64,000 nucleotides of DNA, taken from Kingdonia uniflora. Lineage: Eukaryota; Streptophyta; Magnoliopsida; Ranunculales; Circaeasteraceae. The stretch covers positions 2,108,001 to 2,172,000 of the forward strand of contig JACGCM010001659.1 in the NCBI GenBank assembly GCA_014058105.1, given 5' to 3'. The translations under genes and the position numbers were made by a program. The notes below the pieces were generated by a model that saw only the letters and a program-made list of their open reading frames with translations, was not told where the DNA came from and did not search any database. Shown one piece after another: positions 35,193-49,600 of this stretch. Position 1 is the first letter of the stretch. Each line of letters starts with the position of its first letter.

Positions 35193-36248
35193 TTGCCCAT
35201 AACAGAGCGCAATGCTCTTATTCAATTTCTCAAAGACAACAGTGATGTCTTCGTTTGGACGTTTCACGAAATGCCAGGCATTGATTTAAATTTGGCCTGC
35301 CATAAGCTTAGTTTGAAAGATAAAGTTGAGGCAGTCAAACAGAAACAAAGATCTTTAGCATTGAGACTCAGAGAAGAAGTCAGCAAAGAGATCGATAAAC
35401 TCATTGAAGTTGGTTTTATCCAAAAAGCCAACTACCAAGAATGGATCTCGAACATTATCGCAGTGACAACGAAAAATAAAAAAATTAGAGTCTGCGTAGA
35501 TTTCACAGACCTCAATAGAAGTACTCCGAAAGATAGTTTCCCACTTCCTATTATCAATCATCTGCTCGATTCTACCGTAGGGCATGAACTCTTATCTATG
35601 ATGGATGCCGCGTCAGGGTATAACCAGATACCTTTTTTACCCGAAGATCAAGAGAAAACAGGCTTCATTACAGTGCATGATTTATATTGCTAAAAGGTCA
35701 TGCCTTTCAGACTCAACAATGAATGAGCCACTTACTAACGATTGATGACATAGATGTTTAAAAACCATCTTGGGAAAATGAAGGAAGTTTACATTAATGA
35801 TATGTTATGTAAAAGTCTCAAGAAGGAGAACCATCTAGCAGATTTGCACACGGCTTTCAAAATTCTTCGTTTTTACAAAATGTGACTAAATCCTGATAAG
35901 TACCAGTTCGAAGTCCAATCAGGCAAATTCTTGGGGCATTTGATCAACAAACAGGGTATAGAGGCTGACCTAGATCGTATTCGTGTACTGTTATTTATGC
36001 ATTCTCCAAAGACAAAGAAAGATGTACATAAACTAGCTGGCAAGATTGCAGTAATCAATCATTTTGTCTCCAAGTCTTCTAATCGGTATCGATGGTTATT
36101 CGAGCTACTGCGCGAAGGGACAAAGAAAAAGAAATATAAAAAAGATCCTGAGATTAAGTGGACTACAGAATGTGAAGTAGCATTTCAGGAACTAAAACGG
36201 TATTTGGGAAAGCCGCCAGTAATGAGTACACACAAGGAAGGAGAATAG
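35193..36248 (+). pseudogene. Gypsy reverse transcriptase
   Basis: The first frame (35193-35693) has NSDVFVWTFHEMPGIDLNLA, then EEVSKEIDKLIEVGFI, KIRVCVDFTDLNRSTPKDSF and LLSMMDAASGYNQI, including the first catalytic D in the MMDA.SGY box. The YxDD box region (about 35790) is degenerate: VYINDMLC reads ND where DD is expected. The frame at 35931-36248 continues with GHLINKQGIEADLDRIRVLL and KDVHKLAGKIAVINHFVSKS, the RT connection. Confidence 0.9.
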
Positions 36249-36640
36249 CTCACCAAATATCTTGCCATTACTGATAAATTACTAAGCTCGATCCTCATTC
36301 GACTTAAAGAGAAGACAGAGAAACCTATCTACTTTATCAGCAAGACTCTCACTCCAGTAGAATCACGGTATACCAAGATTAAGAAACTATTGTTAGCTCT
36401 CATTTACACCTCACAAAAGTTAAAATAATATTTTCAAGCGTACTCAGTTCGAGTAATGATAAATTATCATTTGCACAAAATCGTGTCCAAACGAGAGAAA
36501 TCCAGACGAGTCCAACAATGGTCGATAACTCTTGGTGAGCACGATATACGTTTTGAACCACGACATTCCAAAAAAGGGCAAGCAGTAGCAAATTTCCTTG
36601 CAGACTTTCTAATAGATGATCCTGACTAGGAAGAAGATAG
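36245..36640 (+). pseudogene. Gypsy RNase H
   Basis: The reading KPIYFISKTLTPVESRYTKI, then KLLLALIYTSQKLK, matches the 'P.YY.SK.L..AE.RY..IEK..LAL....RKLR' segment. RVQQWSITLGEHDIRFEPRH and QAVANFLADFL match 'K.QALADFL.E'. Two stops interrupt it. Confidence 0.85.
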
Positions 36641-36720
36641 TATCGACTTCAATGAAGAACAGTTCGTGGAAAAGTTAGATTGGATATCCAAGCATGGGGG
36701 CACCGTTGTTACGACATATA

Positions 36721-37108
36721 AGTAGTTTTTAGGAGTTTTCGATTGTGCTGTCGCAGTCTCAGTTTTTGGGGCAAGAGGGTAGCATGAGCTCGTCGACTAG
36801 AGATCCAACATCTTAGACACCGACCCGGTCCCGTCAGTCCCGAGCACAGCCGATACGCTACCCACATACGTCTATTTCTTGGGTGGCTCGTCGATAGATG
36901 AAAGCAGAGACGAGGTTAGCCGAGTCGACTATACCATAACAGCCAAGACTCGCATGTCTTATCACTCCCAGTTGCGCAGTCCCATCTTTTTCTCTCTCTC
37001 TCTCTCTCACTCACTCACTCTCTCTATTACTTGTATTCAATATAAATACCGTTTGTTTGACCATTACTCTAGGGTTCGAGTGGCTCCGCAGAAACCACCC
37101 GAGCCATT
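36721..37108. other. Spacer with CT microsatellite
   Basis: This joins the gypsy remnant to the LINE. A (CT)n/(CACT)n tract lies at about 36989-37025, and the rest shows no gene. It may include the 5' leader of the following LINE. Confidence 0.5.
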
Positions 37109-37904
37109 ATGAAATTGATTGCCTAGAATTGTTAAGGTTTGGGTCGACCAACGGTAATTCGTCATCTTAAAAGAGCTGATCCGATTCTCCAAGGGGGATA
37201 TTATTTTTTTAGCAAAAATCAAAAGATCCTCTGCAGAGATGCAGATTTTGGTTAAGAATCTCAATTACCCGTACTGGTTTGATATTCCGGCGACGGGAGT
37301 TACTGGATGATCTAGAGGTATTTGTGTCATGTGGAGAGAACATATTAATATTGAAGTTGTTAGCAACAATAAATTTTTTGTTAATATTATGATTAAGTCT
37401 GAACCTGCTAACACTCCATGGATAGTCACTTTCTTTTACGGAAGCCCATACCGTCATAAAAATGAAAGTTGGCAGCTCGTGGAGACTACTGCACAGAGAT
37501 GCATAGGCCCATGGATGATTATCAGAGATTTTAATACTATTTTTGACGAGGTTACAAAATTTGGGGGAAAACTGTACAAGGTTGCCAGGAGCGCTTACGC
37601 AAAGGAGGTAATCCAACTTTCAGGCCTCATTGATCTGGGTTATTTGGGTAATCCTTTTACTTGGAATAATAAACGTCATGATTGGGCTAATAATAGGGAA
37701 AGACTAGATCGAAGTCTGGCCAATGCTGAATGGATGTTTATCTTCCCTGAAGCTAAAGTTTTTCATTTACCCGCCATCGGTTCAGACCATACTCCTTTAT
37801 GCCTTGATACAACACCTCAGTTTACAACCTTAGGTAAATGCTTTCGTTTTCGGACCATGTGGACTCGGGAGCACCAATTTCAATACTTGACCCAGCAGCT
37901 CTAG
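37109..37904 (+). pseudogene. LINE AP-endonuclease domain
   Basis: After two early stops, the frame 37329-37904 has WIVTFFYGSPYRHKNESWQL, then WMIIRDFNTIFD, where the catalytic GDFN has become RDFN. YLGNPFTWNNKRHDWANNRE is followed by a C-terminal PAIGSDHTPLCL with the SDH motif kept. The gene order and motifs fit plant L1 endonuclease. Confidence 0.88.
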
Positions 37905-38167
37905 CAAGTGCCAGATAGGGATTCCCCGGCCCAACTGGTTAAAGAGAAATTGCTACATACTAAACCTGACCTTCGGACGTGGAATATAAAAAATTTGGAC
38001 CTGTCCCCCATAAAAAATTGCGTTTAAAGAGGAGATTAAAATTATTCAGGAGTGACCCCAAAGTGAGGCTAACTCCTATCATGAGTCTGTACTCTCGATA
38101 GATCTAGAAGAGCTCCAATTTAGGGAAGAAATGTTCTGGCGTCAAAAATCACGAGTCAATTAGTTGA

Positions 38168-39300
38168 ATGAAGGTGATCGCAACACAAAGTTGTTTTCAC
38201 ATGCAAACCATCTCACAAAGAAAAAAGAACTCCATTAATTGGATTAAAAATGAAAATGGAGACTGGATTTTAGAGACGTTGGAAATCGGCCAGATTTTCC
38301 TACGCAACATGGTGCTAAATTACGAATCCTCCAACCCCGACGGCATACTGGAGTTCCTTCAGAATTTTAGGACGTGTATCACTCAGGAGGACAACCAGGC
38401 CTTGTTGGCGGAGGTCACCCCTGCTGAGATTAAGGCGGCCCTTGACAGTATTGGCCCACTTAAGGTGCCAGAACCGGATGGCTTCCCAGTGATATTCTTT
38501 AAAAAAATCATGGGACATTATGGGTGAGGATCTATGCAACATGGTCACCACTTTCTTCGCATCTAGCTTCATGCCCAAACACCTCAACGCTACACATATG
38601 GTGATGATTCCTAAAAATGCTTTCAAGGCAAAACTAAAGGATTTTCGTCTGATCAGTCTGTGCAATGTAACCTACAATATCATCTTAGAAATCCTCTCCA
38701 CCCGCCTCAAACCTCTATTGGACAAAATTATTTCCCCTTTCCAGGGTGCTTTTGTGAGAGGTTGGCAAATTTATGATAATGTACTCATTGTGCATGAACT
38801 CGTCCATATGATGAAGAGGAAGAAAAGTCGATCAAGTTTGATGGGTATCAAGCTGGATATGTCTAAGGCTTATGACAAAATTAAATAGAGTGCACTGCTA
38901 CAAACTATGGAAAAGCTAAGGTTTGATAAAAAGTGGTGTTAGTGGATTGAACAGTGCATCTCCACGGTACGATACTCTGTCCTTCTTAATAGGTCCTCTC
39001 ATGGTCTCTTGACTCCTACTCGAAGACTTAGACAGGGGGACCCACTTTCCCCCCTTATTGTTTATTATCCTGATGGAGGGCCTATCGAGAGAACTAAGTG
39101 TAAAGGAGTTGGAGCACAAGATCCACGGTATTCAAGCGTCCAAACAGGCCCCCTATCTTCCATCTTCTTTTTATAGATGATTGCATCCTTTTCTGCCGTG
39201 CTAACCTGACTGAGGCTCACGAGGTTAAGAAAATTCTCAACAACTTCTGTACCGCGACTGTGCAGTAATTAAACTTGGCCAAATTTGGCATCATTTTTTA
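38168..39300 (+). pseudogene. LINE reverse transcriptase
   Basis: The segments are NSINWIKNENGDWI (linker), KVPEPDGFPVIFFKK (family 'K.PGPDGF...F'), HMVMIPKNAFKAKLKDFRLI, LKPLLDKIISPFQGAFVRG and GIKLDMSKAYDKIK, the last including the catalytic Asp in 'LDMSKAYD'. The second palm box reads FIDDCILFCRA (about 39165-39200), where FADD is expected. Stops at 38887 and in the palm inactivate it. Confidence 0.88.
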
Positions 39301-39610
39301 GTAAGAACCTTCCCCATAGACTTTGTCGACTCATAGCTCGCCTACTTAAAGTCAAGGTCATGAAGTCTGATGAGCGATACCTTGGGACCTAACGTTTCTT
39401 AAACAGATCAAAATCCCAGATGTTCTAAGGGATCGAGGAACGGATCACGAACCGATTACAAACTTGGCGAGGTAAACTGTTATCTCAGGCCGCTGGAATA
39501 ATTATGATCAAATCGGCCACCTCGACGATCCCGACATATCAAATGTCCTGCTTTGCCCTCCCTCAATCTACGTGCAAAAATATTAATGCCCTCTAACAAA
39601 ATTTCTAAAA

Positions 39611-41225
39611 ATGGAGGATCAGAGGAAACCGTTGTATCTCAAAAAAGGAAAGGAAGTTTACCGTCCCAAACGGGAGGGTGGCCTGGGGATACCGGAGGCA
39701 GGGGCCATTAATAAAGCACATTTAACAAAACTCGTTTGGAGATTACACCAGAATCCTAACGATATGTGGGGCCAATTCTTCAAAGCAAAATATTTCTCCA
39801 ATTGTGACATACTCCAGGCAAAAAAGAAGTCTAGTGCCTCCTGGACGTAGAGAAGTATCCATTCTGCTATCGGTACAGTAAAAGATAACTCCTGTTGGCA
39901 ACTTAGGTCCGGGAGCCAAATCAACTTTTGGAATGATAATTGGATCCCCCGGGCACGGGACGACACCCGATTTTGATGACGGACCTCCAGGATGAGGCTA
40001 GACCCAAAATGGTGAGCTATGTCATCGACCCAATCCTGAAAACATTGCGGGTTGGGGAATTATAGAAGTATTGTGATGACATCTCAATTGACCATATTTC
40101 CAGCATCTTTATTCCCCAATGGGGTGTGGGGTCCAGACAAACTTAGATGGTGCCCTTTTAAGGATGGGAAGTTTTCCATTAAATCCTCTTATCGGGCACT
40201 CATGTCTAGCCCCCAGATGGTGGATATTAATTGCCCCCCCCCCCCCCCCCCCCCCCGACATCTGTTAAAGCTCTGGAAGAATAAGGCCACCCCTAGGGCC
40301 CAAATGTTCGGTTGGAAATGCTTTCACGACATGGTTCCTTGTAGAACGATGATTGTAGGGTATATAAAATTAATGGATGCCTCCTACCCTTTGTGTTCTT
40401 TCCCGTCTGAATCCCTGCACCATCTTCTACTTGACTGCCCCTTTACGAGGGCAGTTTGGTTTGGTATGGAGTTTGGAGGCATGCTCCACCTATTTGCATA
40501 CTTGTCTGTCAATGAATGGATCTCCTGGTGGATTACACCATCTCATGACTGGCAAATTAAACATGAACTTTGGATCTTAGCGACACTTACTCTTTACTGG
40601 ATGATTTGGAAGGCTAGATGTGAGAGCGTTTTTCAAAATAAAACTCAATACGCTTTACATATCTCTACTGTCATTAACAAAATCATTTAAAATGAACCGA
40701 TTAGACGTTTAGAGAGGTCTAATATCAAGGTCTTATAGAGTATCCCAGCCATTGGTTGGGCAAAAATAAATGTTGATACTTCTTTTAGTAAAAATAAATT
40801 ATTCAATGACATTGGTTTAGTTCTCCGAGATGATAGTAATGTATTTGGTGCAGCCCGAGGTTCTAATTGCAGATTTGCAGCCATTAAAGAGGGGGAAGCC
40901 TTAGCAGTTTTGGGAGGAGTTATCTGGGCCAAGGAGAGAGGTATAAAGAAGGTCGTCATTGAAACGGATGCAGAGGCAATACGCTCCTTTTGTTGGAATG
41001 GAAATGCATTAGTTTTATGGACAACCAAAGCCATTCTCCAGGATAGCTTGGCCCTCTTTTGTTATTTTGTAGATATTTGTATTAAATAAGTATCGCGTAG
41101 TGCAAATTTCGTAGCCCATGAGAATGTCACTAGGCCTATGGTTGAGAACTTTAGTATGACCTGGTGTGGCTCTCCCCCTTGGTGGCTTCAGGAAGCCCTA
41201 AAGGAAGATAAAACCACTTTTGTAA
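39611..41225 (+). pseudogene. LINE thumb, zf-RVT and RNase H-like domains
   Basis: Frame 39611-39850 has REGGLGIPEAGAINKAHLTK, the 'GGLG......N.A...K' motif. Frame 40052-40690 has KLWKNKATPRAQMFGWKCFH and later CSFPSESLHHLLLDCPFTRA, the zinc-binding C...E...H....C.F. From 40740 a further frame gives the RNase H-like INVDTSFSKNKLFNDIGLVL, EGEALAVLGG and IETDAEAIRSF, so its D, E and D residues are visible. It is broken by a stop near 41088. Confidence 0.85.
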
Positions 41226-41230
41226 TGACC

Positions 41231-41830
41231 CATAATATAGAATAAACCTAAGACTTACCAATAATAAAAATAAAATTAAAAAACTTTAGAAAAGTTTACG
41301 GGATCTCTTAAAATTTTACTTTAACTTACAAAAACTAACATAAATTTATGAAGCTTCTTAAAAATTGACGAAATATATTGCAACTTTGTCAAAATTTCAT
41401 AAAAAATACAAAATTTACGTTTAACCATCCTGTTGTGTTATGTGTTTTGTAATCTGATTAGTATCACGATAACTCCATCTCGAGACCCCGAAGACCCTTT
41501 TTGTACTAAAAACCGAGAAAACCATGATCCTAGGCTCATTTTTTCCCCATATGCATAGGGTCCCAACTCATGTGGTTTGATGAACATTTGCTTTTCCAAC
41601 TTTAGCTTTATTTTTGGTCCCATACATGGTCATGGTGATTGTTAGTAGAAGAAATGGTCATTATATAGAGCCCTTAATCACGGGCCATAAGATCTAAAAT
41701 TTACTAATGAAATGGACGGTCAGGATTTGTAAGAAATAAATTTGTGGTTAATTTTGAGACCCACATTTCATGTGGGGTGGAGCTTTCATTTGGCTTTTTT
41801 AAAATCAAGGTTCCTCTTTCGCCAGAGAAG
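41231..41830 (+). promoter_or_regulatory. Upstream region of the actin gene
   Basis: AT-rich spacer between the LINE and actin. The first part (TGTAATGACCC at 41221 onward) resembles the start of a retroelement LTR and may be debris. TATA-like sequences are TTATATAGAG at 41661 and TTTTTTAAAATC near 41795, the latter placed about 30 bases before a CT-rich CCTCTTTCGCC stretch. Which one is used cannot be decided from sequence. Confidence 0.35.
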
Positions 41831-41901
41831 CTTTTTAGACAGAGATAGAGAGAGGGAGATTTCTCAAAGCTCTCACAAAGATCAAATCTTGGGTTTCAAA
41901 G

Positions 41902-42924
41902 GTAATCGAATACCCATTTTGACAATCTAGTTTTTCATTTGATTTTGATTTAGCGTTTGATTCTGTTGGTACCTGTGTTTTTTTCTTCTTCTTCTTGTTT
42001 ATAGTTTGTTGCTGTGGCTGTGATGGATCTAATGTTAGATTGATAAGTATTGGTTTTATTTGTGTTTGGGTATGATTGTTTTTATGATTAGTGTTTAGAT
42101 TTGAGGTAAAAATGTGAGCTTGGTTGGATTTTGATCAAATTTGGGGTAAATTTTGATGGGGTTTTGTTTTAGTACCTGAAAGAATGTTTCATTTGGGGTT
42201 CATTAATGAGAAAATGTTGTTTTACTAAAATTATTAGATCTATTTGATCGTGGTAGTTACTGAAATGACATGGTGGATATGCTTTCTTAACCCGATTTAC
42301 TTGTTTTCTTATTTGATTATGGTGAATTAAGATTTATCTGTTATTTATAAGTTGTATGTCATTGCCTGAAAGAAAACCATTGTAAAATAAATTTATATTT
42401 GATTGTAAAGGATAGTAAGAATACTCTTAAAATTCCTACTATTTCTCCCAAATTTTGTCGGAGGAATGGTAAGCAGCGAATCAGACAGCATTGTAATATT
42501 TGGTCTCTATTTATCGACTAATCACTATGATCCACAATTTTTTTGCCAATTAAATGATTAGACAGCGTACTAAGACAATTTTTTGTGTTAAGTTTTTTGC
42601 TGCCTCTACTTTGTATGTTTAGACTAGAATTAGAAAATAATCTTGATTGAGAATGTTCCCTTCATAAGTTGATTTGGATCTTCTCTCTTATCTTAATATG
42701 TAATGTTCCACGAATCTTGTAAGGTTATTGGAAAAATAAAATTGCATTGTTTGACATTGAACATATGGGAAACTAGAGCTTTTACTCTTATCTATAAGAT
42801 ATCTTAACTGTTGCTAAACACTATATCAATCTTCTATAAAATGATTCATGTGTGTTACAAACAATATTGTTTTCCTTTGATTTTATTTTGTCCTGATCTG
42901 AATTTGGTGTCCTTTACCTCACAG
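41902..42924 (+). other. Leader intron of the actin gene
   Basis: A 1,023-base intron in the 5' UTR. The donor TTTCAAAG|GTAATCG ends untranslated exon 1 at 41901, and the acceptor CTCACAG is at 42918-42924, ten bases upstream of the ATG. Its start is T-rich with CTTCTTCTTCTTG and TTTGTT motifs. Most plant actin genes have such a leader intron just before the ATG, and in several it enhances expression. Here that role is inference. Confidence 0.85.
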
Positions 42925-42934
42925 GTAATATAAG

Positions 42935-45018
<2,084 letters not shown>

Positions 45019-45287
45019 TCGAAGGGGGATGGCCTGGATTGGAAACAAGTATTATTTTATCGCCAGGAAAAATTTGCATTTTTCTTTCTTCGACTTTTGT
45101 CTTCTCCATTTTTTTCCCTTTATTTCTCATTGAAAGTTTGGGACAATGACCTTCGAAAAAAAGTGAGGTTGAATCCATTTTTTTCCCTTTTCATTATATA
45201 TTTCTTATTAGGGGTTGTTTGTTGTTGTTACTGCTTTGGTTTGGATTGAATCAGTAGGGTATTGTGTGCTTCTGATCAATTGAAACC

Positions 45288-45293
45288 AATAAA
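45288..45293 (+). terminator. Candidate poly(A) signal of actin
   Basis: AATAAA lies 270 bases after the stop, followed by a T-rich GTTGCTCCATTTTGTAAC. It is a plausible plant near-upstream element; the cleavage site is not determined. Confidence 0.5.
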
Positions 45294-45319
45294 TGTTGCT
45301 CCATTTTGTAACACTTTCC

Positions 45320-46619
45320 TGAACTAGTTTATAATTTAGTATGCGTATATCTACCCCCATGTTGTTAGTTTCTCCTGTAGTTTGTACTTTAGCGGTGTTA
45401 CTTGATTCTTCTTCCGTTACACTGGTGCTTCATTTTTACAAGGAGGTTGTCAACCTTTATTGTAACTTGTTGGTTGGAATTGTGTTGCTGATAATAAACA
45501 AGATAAAAATGATTTATAACTGGTAAATAGTGCATTTCACATATAAACAGAAAACAAAAAAGTAAAGGAGTGCCAGATTCATTCTGTTGGTTTTAGCTCG
45601 TAGCTCCAGTTTGGCCTTGGCTGGGGCACCATAAGATCGATTCTCTTTGGCTTGTAGGAAGTATATTGTGGAATAATTAGGGCAACTCTCAGGTTAGAAG
45701 AGTTTGGAATGATTTTGACGAGAAATTTGGGTTTTGGTAGACAAAATAGAAGTTGAGACTTTCGAACCAAATCCCTTGGCGACGGGTCAACACTAATGAG
45801 TACATTTAGTAAAATTATTTGGTCTGTGATTTTGGGCTTTGATAACTAATTTTAAGTTTGAAGGGACCCTCATTCTACCTATGTCAAAAAGATCAGCACA
45901 AGATGTCGTTGGCTATCCTGGAGAACCATAGTCCATAATGGGTTTGCTAGGTTTCTTAACAACTTAAAGAGAAAACTGATTTGCGCATGTGCAAATTGTG
46001 TAGGCACAGATATATCACATATGTTCCCAATGTAGATATATCTAAATTTAGAACGTCGCCTTAACAACTATATAGATGTACCCAACACTACACAATGCTA
46101 CCTGATACAAGTTTTGGGATTGTTATACACATCACAGGGAAAACATAATTACCACTTATTGAAGAGAACTAACAACTATCTAGATCTGATTAGAAAATAT
46201 TGTTTCACTTCATTTTATGGTAAACCTCATGTTCTACACAGTTTGGCATCTATGGCAGCTTCATTTTGAAGTTAAAAATTTCGTCTTGCAGGAACCACAA
46301 TAGTTTTCAACCTATAAAACAAGGATATCATGTCTTTTCTAATACAGATTTTCAATTGTAATTAGTATTGTAACCAAAACAGTAAGAAACAATACACTAA
46401 CATTGCTTACTCGATCGACTACAACAACATCAAAAGCTCTGCCATCATCTACTTTTTACCTTCCCATGCCTTTCCTTTGCTCATATCACATGTTTCAGTA
46501 AATTACCTTTCAAGTGAGCACACAAAGAAATACAGCTTTTCAACAAACCCCTGAAAGGAAGCGGAGTTTGAAAAATTCTCCATACTACACGATTACTAAT
46601 GGACAGTGTTAATGTGTCA
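45320..46619. other. Intergenic space between convergent genes
   Basis: About 1.3 kb between the actin 3' UTR and the callose synthase stop. It will contain the 3' UTR of the latter on the - strand. No further gene, RNA or bounded repeat is apparent. Confidence 0.5.
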
Positions 46620-49600
46620 TCATATCCCGGTATTGGGGTTGTTCCCGGCCAAAATTAGGGATATCTCTAACCCTCGGCTGAACGCTTGGTTGAACATGAG
46701 CCGCGTCTGGAACGTAGACACGAATGGGAACCATGAGAAGATGGCAATGGGGATGAAAATGATGAAACCCATTCCGGCATCATATAAACGTGCAATAGAA
46801 CGGACAGATTTCCACAATCGGAGTTGCTTCACCACAGGCCTCCAAGCTGCAGCAATCTGAAATTACAACACAGTTTGGTATTTAATAGTCAGATTTAAAT
46901 TTATACTCCCAAGATTTTATTGCCCGATATACCGTGATCTATAGAATATATATGATCGCATAATAAAGATAGAGATATCATGCACATTTTGTGAGGTGGA
47001 CCCATATACATCACATGCAGGTCCTCACATGATTCACACCATCTATGAGCCATTATCTAAATATGCTTAATATTAAGGGTCCCCTTGATCTATGATGATG
47101 ACATAGTGAGGTTGAGGATAACTATTGAGTTTGTTTAAAAGACATCCATCAACCAAGGTTCAAAAATAGTACTATGCATCAGTGGCTTAAATTTAAGATG
47201 TTATGACCTAGCGTGATATACCATGGATTTGAGAGCATCAAGGATTCAAGTTGTGTTCCTAATTCCTAAAGTGCAATATCTCAGCAATAATTAATTATGT
47301 TTCATAAAAAAAAAAAGACATGTTGGGACTGTATAAGAAAAAATAATAACATTAAATATACTAGGCTGTAAGACTGCAGTATGGAGATTAAATCTCATCG
47401 CAAACTACGCACAATGTAGCATCTTAGATGGGTGAAGAAAAAGAGAACGTCTGCCTTTTAGATACTCACACAAATAATTCCCCACCCAGTGGGTACGAAT
47501 GCTAGGATACACGCGAAGATGTCTGGAATTGCTAAGTCTGTGATTGCAATTGCAGTGGCTAAACCAGCCATTGCTAGCATGAATGATAGGCCTTGGATGA
47601 AACGCAAAAACAACTGAAAATTGACGGATATCTTCTGGCTGAAGGTGAAAACCTGAAAAGTAATGTCATTATGGTTTAATATAATCAGAAACTAGCTGTT
47701 CACTTTAAAAATGGGGCAATGAACTTCATGAACAACTACATCACACTAACCTTAAAGAGAATTATTAGTACAGCCAAGACGATCCAAGACAGACCGTAAA
47801 CCTGTAAATATTACAGAGAGTCCACACTTGGAAGTAAATAAACAAGATTAAAAAAAAAAATTACCCAATTTTTTTTATTAGTGATGATAACTAAAATCAT
47901 AAATACTTCTCAAAAAAAAAAACTCCCGTGCACTAGATCTATATATATGAGATGGGGAGGGATCGTCCGGCAACAAAATTTAACAACAAAATGATAATGT
48001 TTTTCAAAGTGCATAGGGTAAGATGCCCAGTGATGCTTGACATAAATATAGGTTTAAACAGACAATTTTTACCGTTAATGAGGTACTATCCCCAGATGCT
48101 TTGAGCTTGTAAACAACACCGTATTGAAAAATGAAAAATCTTAAACTCAAAATAGTCTCCATTATCCTGCCCCTAAATGTTCGGATATGTACCTGTACAT
48201 TAGGAAAAAATTGCGGAGTAAGAAAGAATTTCATAAGGGACAGGGAAAATATCAAAAATAACAAAGCCTTTAATAGTAAAATAATTGCAATAGCAGAACA
48301 AAGTAAAATATCAGCAAAGAACTTTAGGTAGTCACCATGAAAGCTTTACGTTGGCCAAAATATGTTTGAAGCATATAAACTAAACTATATCAAGTACAAA
48401 AACAGCAGTAACTTTCAATAAAGAAACACACTTCTCTTAATTCAGTGTTATGATAGCCTCATTCAAAAGGTCATAACATCACAACAACTATCATTAATCT
48501 CATTGCAAATCTGAATGCATTTCCCCTCTCATAATTTTTGGTGAATGCTAGATAAGTTTTAGGGTTTAGGGGGAAAGAGGCAAAGAGGCAAAGAGAAGAA
48601 TTGTATTAGGTTAATTCTAGCTATTACATAATAAGCCTATATATAGACAAAATCTAGACAAAGACGATACAACGTATGTGACCACACTTTAACTACTGTA
48701 GTACGACCACATTCTCTAACAGCCCTAAAGCTGGAAAATACAAACTATGCACTTCCAAGTTGAAATATAATGATAAGAGAGAGGATAACCACAAACAAAA
48801 TGATAAACATATATTTGAGTTTTCAATCTTGGAGTCTTCAATCCTCAAACCACAAATTGGAGCTGCCAAACTTGTGCACAACGAAAAGTAGAGTCTTCAA
48901 ACTTGCATAACTCTTCAAATCTTCAAAATTTGGCACAAAGTGGAATCTTAAATCTTTTTCTTCAACAAAACATTAAAGCCTTTCGCTTTGAAAACACAAA
49001 TAAATCCCATGTCAACTTCAAAATTTCACCAATATAAGAAAAATCCGTTCCAAACATAAGAAAAACATACATTTTAAACTCCCCATCAAGCGGGTAAACA
49101 CTAACTCTAATTCATGCTTGGAAGAGACAACAAAATACACCCTTTCACAAAAAATCTTCAAATTTGCGTCTTCAACTTCAAACAGTAAATAAGCCAACTT
49201 GTATCTTCACCAAAACGAAAAATAAAGGACTCGCCAACGATGGGCTCTATAGACCTATAGCATTGGTTCCAAGGCTGGTTACACAAACCATCTCCACGAA
49301 AAAAGAAAGATTAGCTCTTGGAACTCTTCCAAGTAGCCACCTTACAAAAAAGCTCAAACTCATTGGCTCGCGGAATTTTCCATTGCCAACTGTGTACGAG
49401 GAAACTCAAAGCAAGAAGGCATAAGAGCTTGATCATAAAAGATTCAAAAGGCTCACAACTTGATCATAGAAGATTCAGAAGCTCAGATGGTTGGATTCTT
49501 AGAACCAAAATGTGAAGAAATAATTTGATTCAACTCACAAAGAAAAAAGACGAAGAAACACCAAAAGAGAAAGAGGTCTCATACCAGATTGGCAAGTGAA

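Larger units (their letters stand above)
32494..36720 (+). mobile_element. Ty3/gypsy element, Tat-like, lacking integrase
   Basis: LTR-like sequence starting TGTAACGTCCATC runs from 32494 to about 32818. It is followed by a primer site region TTTGACGCCGTCTGTGGAAC (32815-32834), close to the GGCGCCGTCTGTGG-type site of Tat/Retand-like gypsy elements. Gag (33340-34019), RT (35193-36248) and RNase H (about 36245-36630) follow. After RNase H comes a purine-rich CATGGGGG, and no integrase or second LTR. All frames are interrupted. Confidence 0.8.
37109..41230 (+). mobile_element. LINE (L1-type) ORF2 remnant
   Basis: The + strand begins with ATG AAA TTG ATT GCC at 37109, the 'MK.I.WN.QGLG' start of plant L1 ORF2, with stops in place of the Trp and Gln codons. 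Endonuclease (to 37904), RT (38168-39300), zinc-binding (40052-40690) and RNase H (about 40735-41220) follow in order. No ORF1 is present between the gypsy remnant and 37109, so it is 5' truncated or ORF1 was lost. A run of 23 C's lies at 40234-40256. Confidence 0.85.

Noticed and set aside
36989..37025. CT-rich repeats as a possible CRISPR-like or regulatory array
   Set aside because: It is a simple dinucleotide/tetranucleotide microsatellite without spacers, and the DNA is plant nuclear.
49164..49515. Plus-strand frames inside the TRIM/LARD-like element
   Set aside because: They do not resemble gag or any retroelement protein, and they run opposite to the element's strand as set by its primer site.
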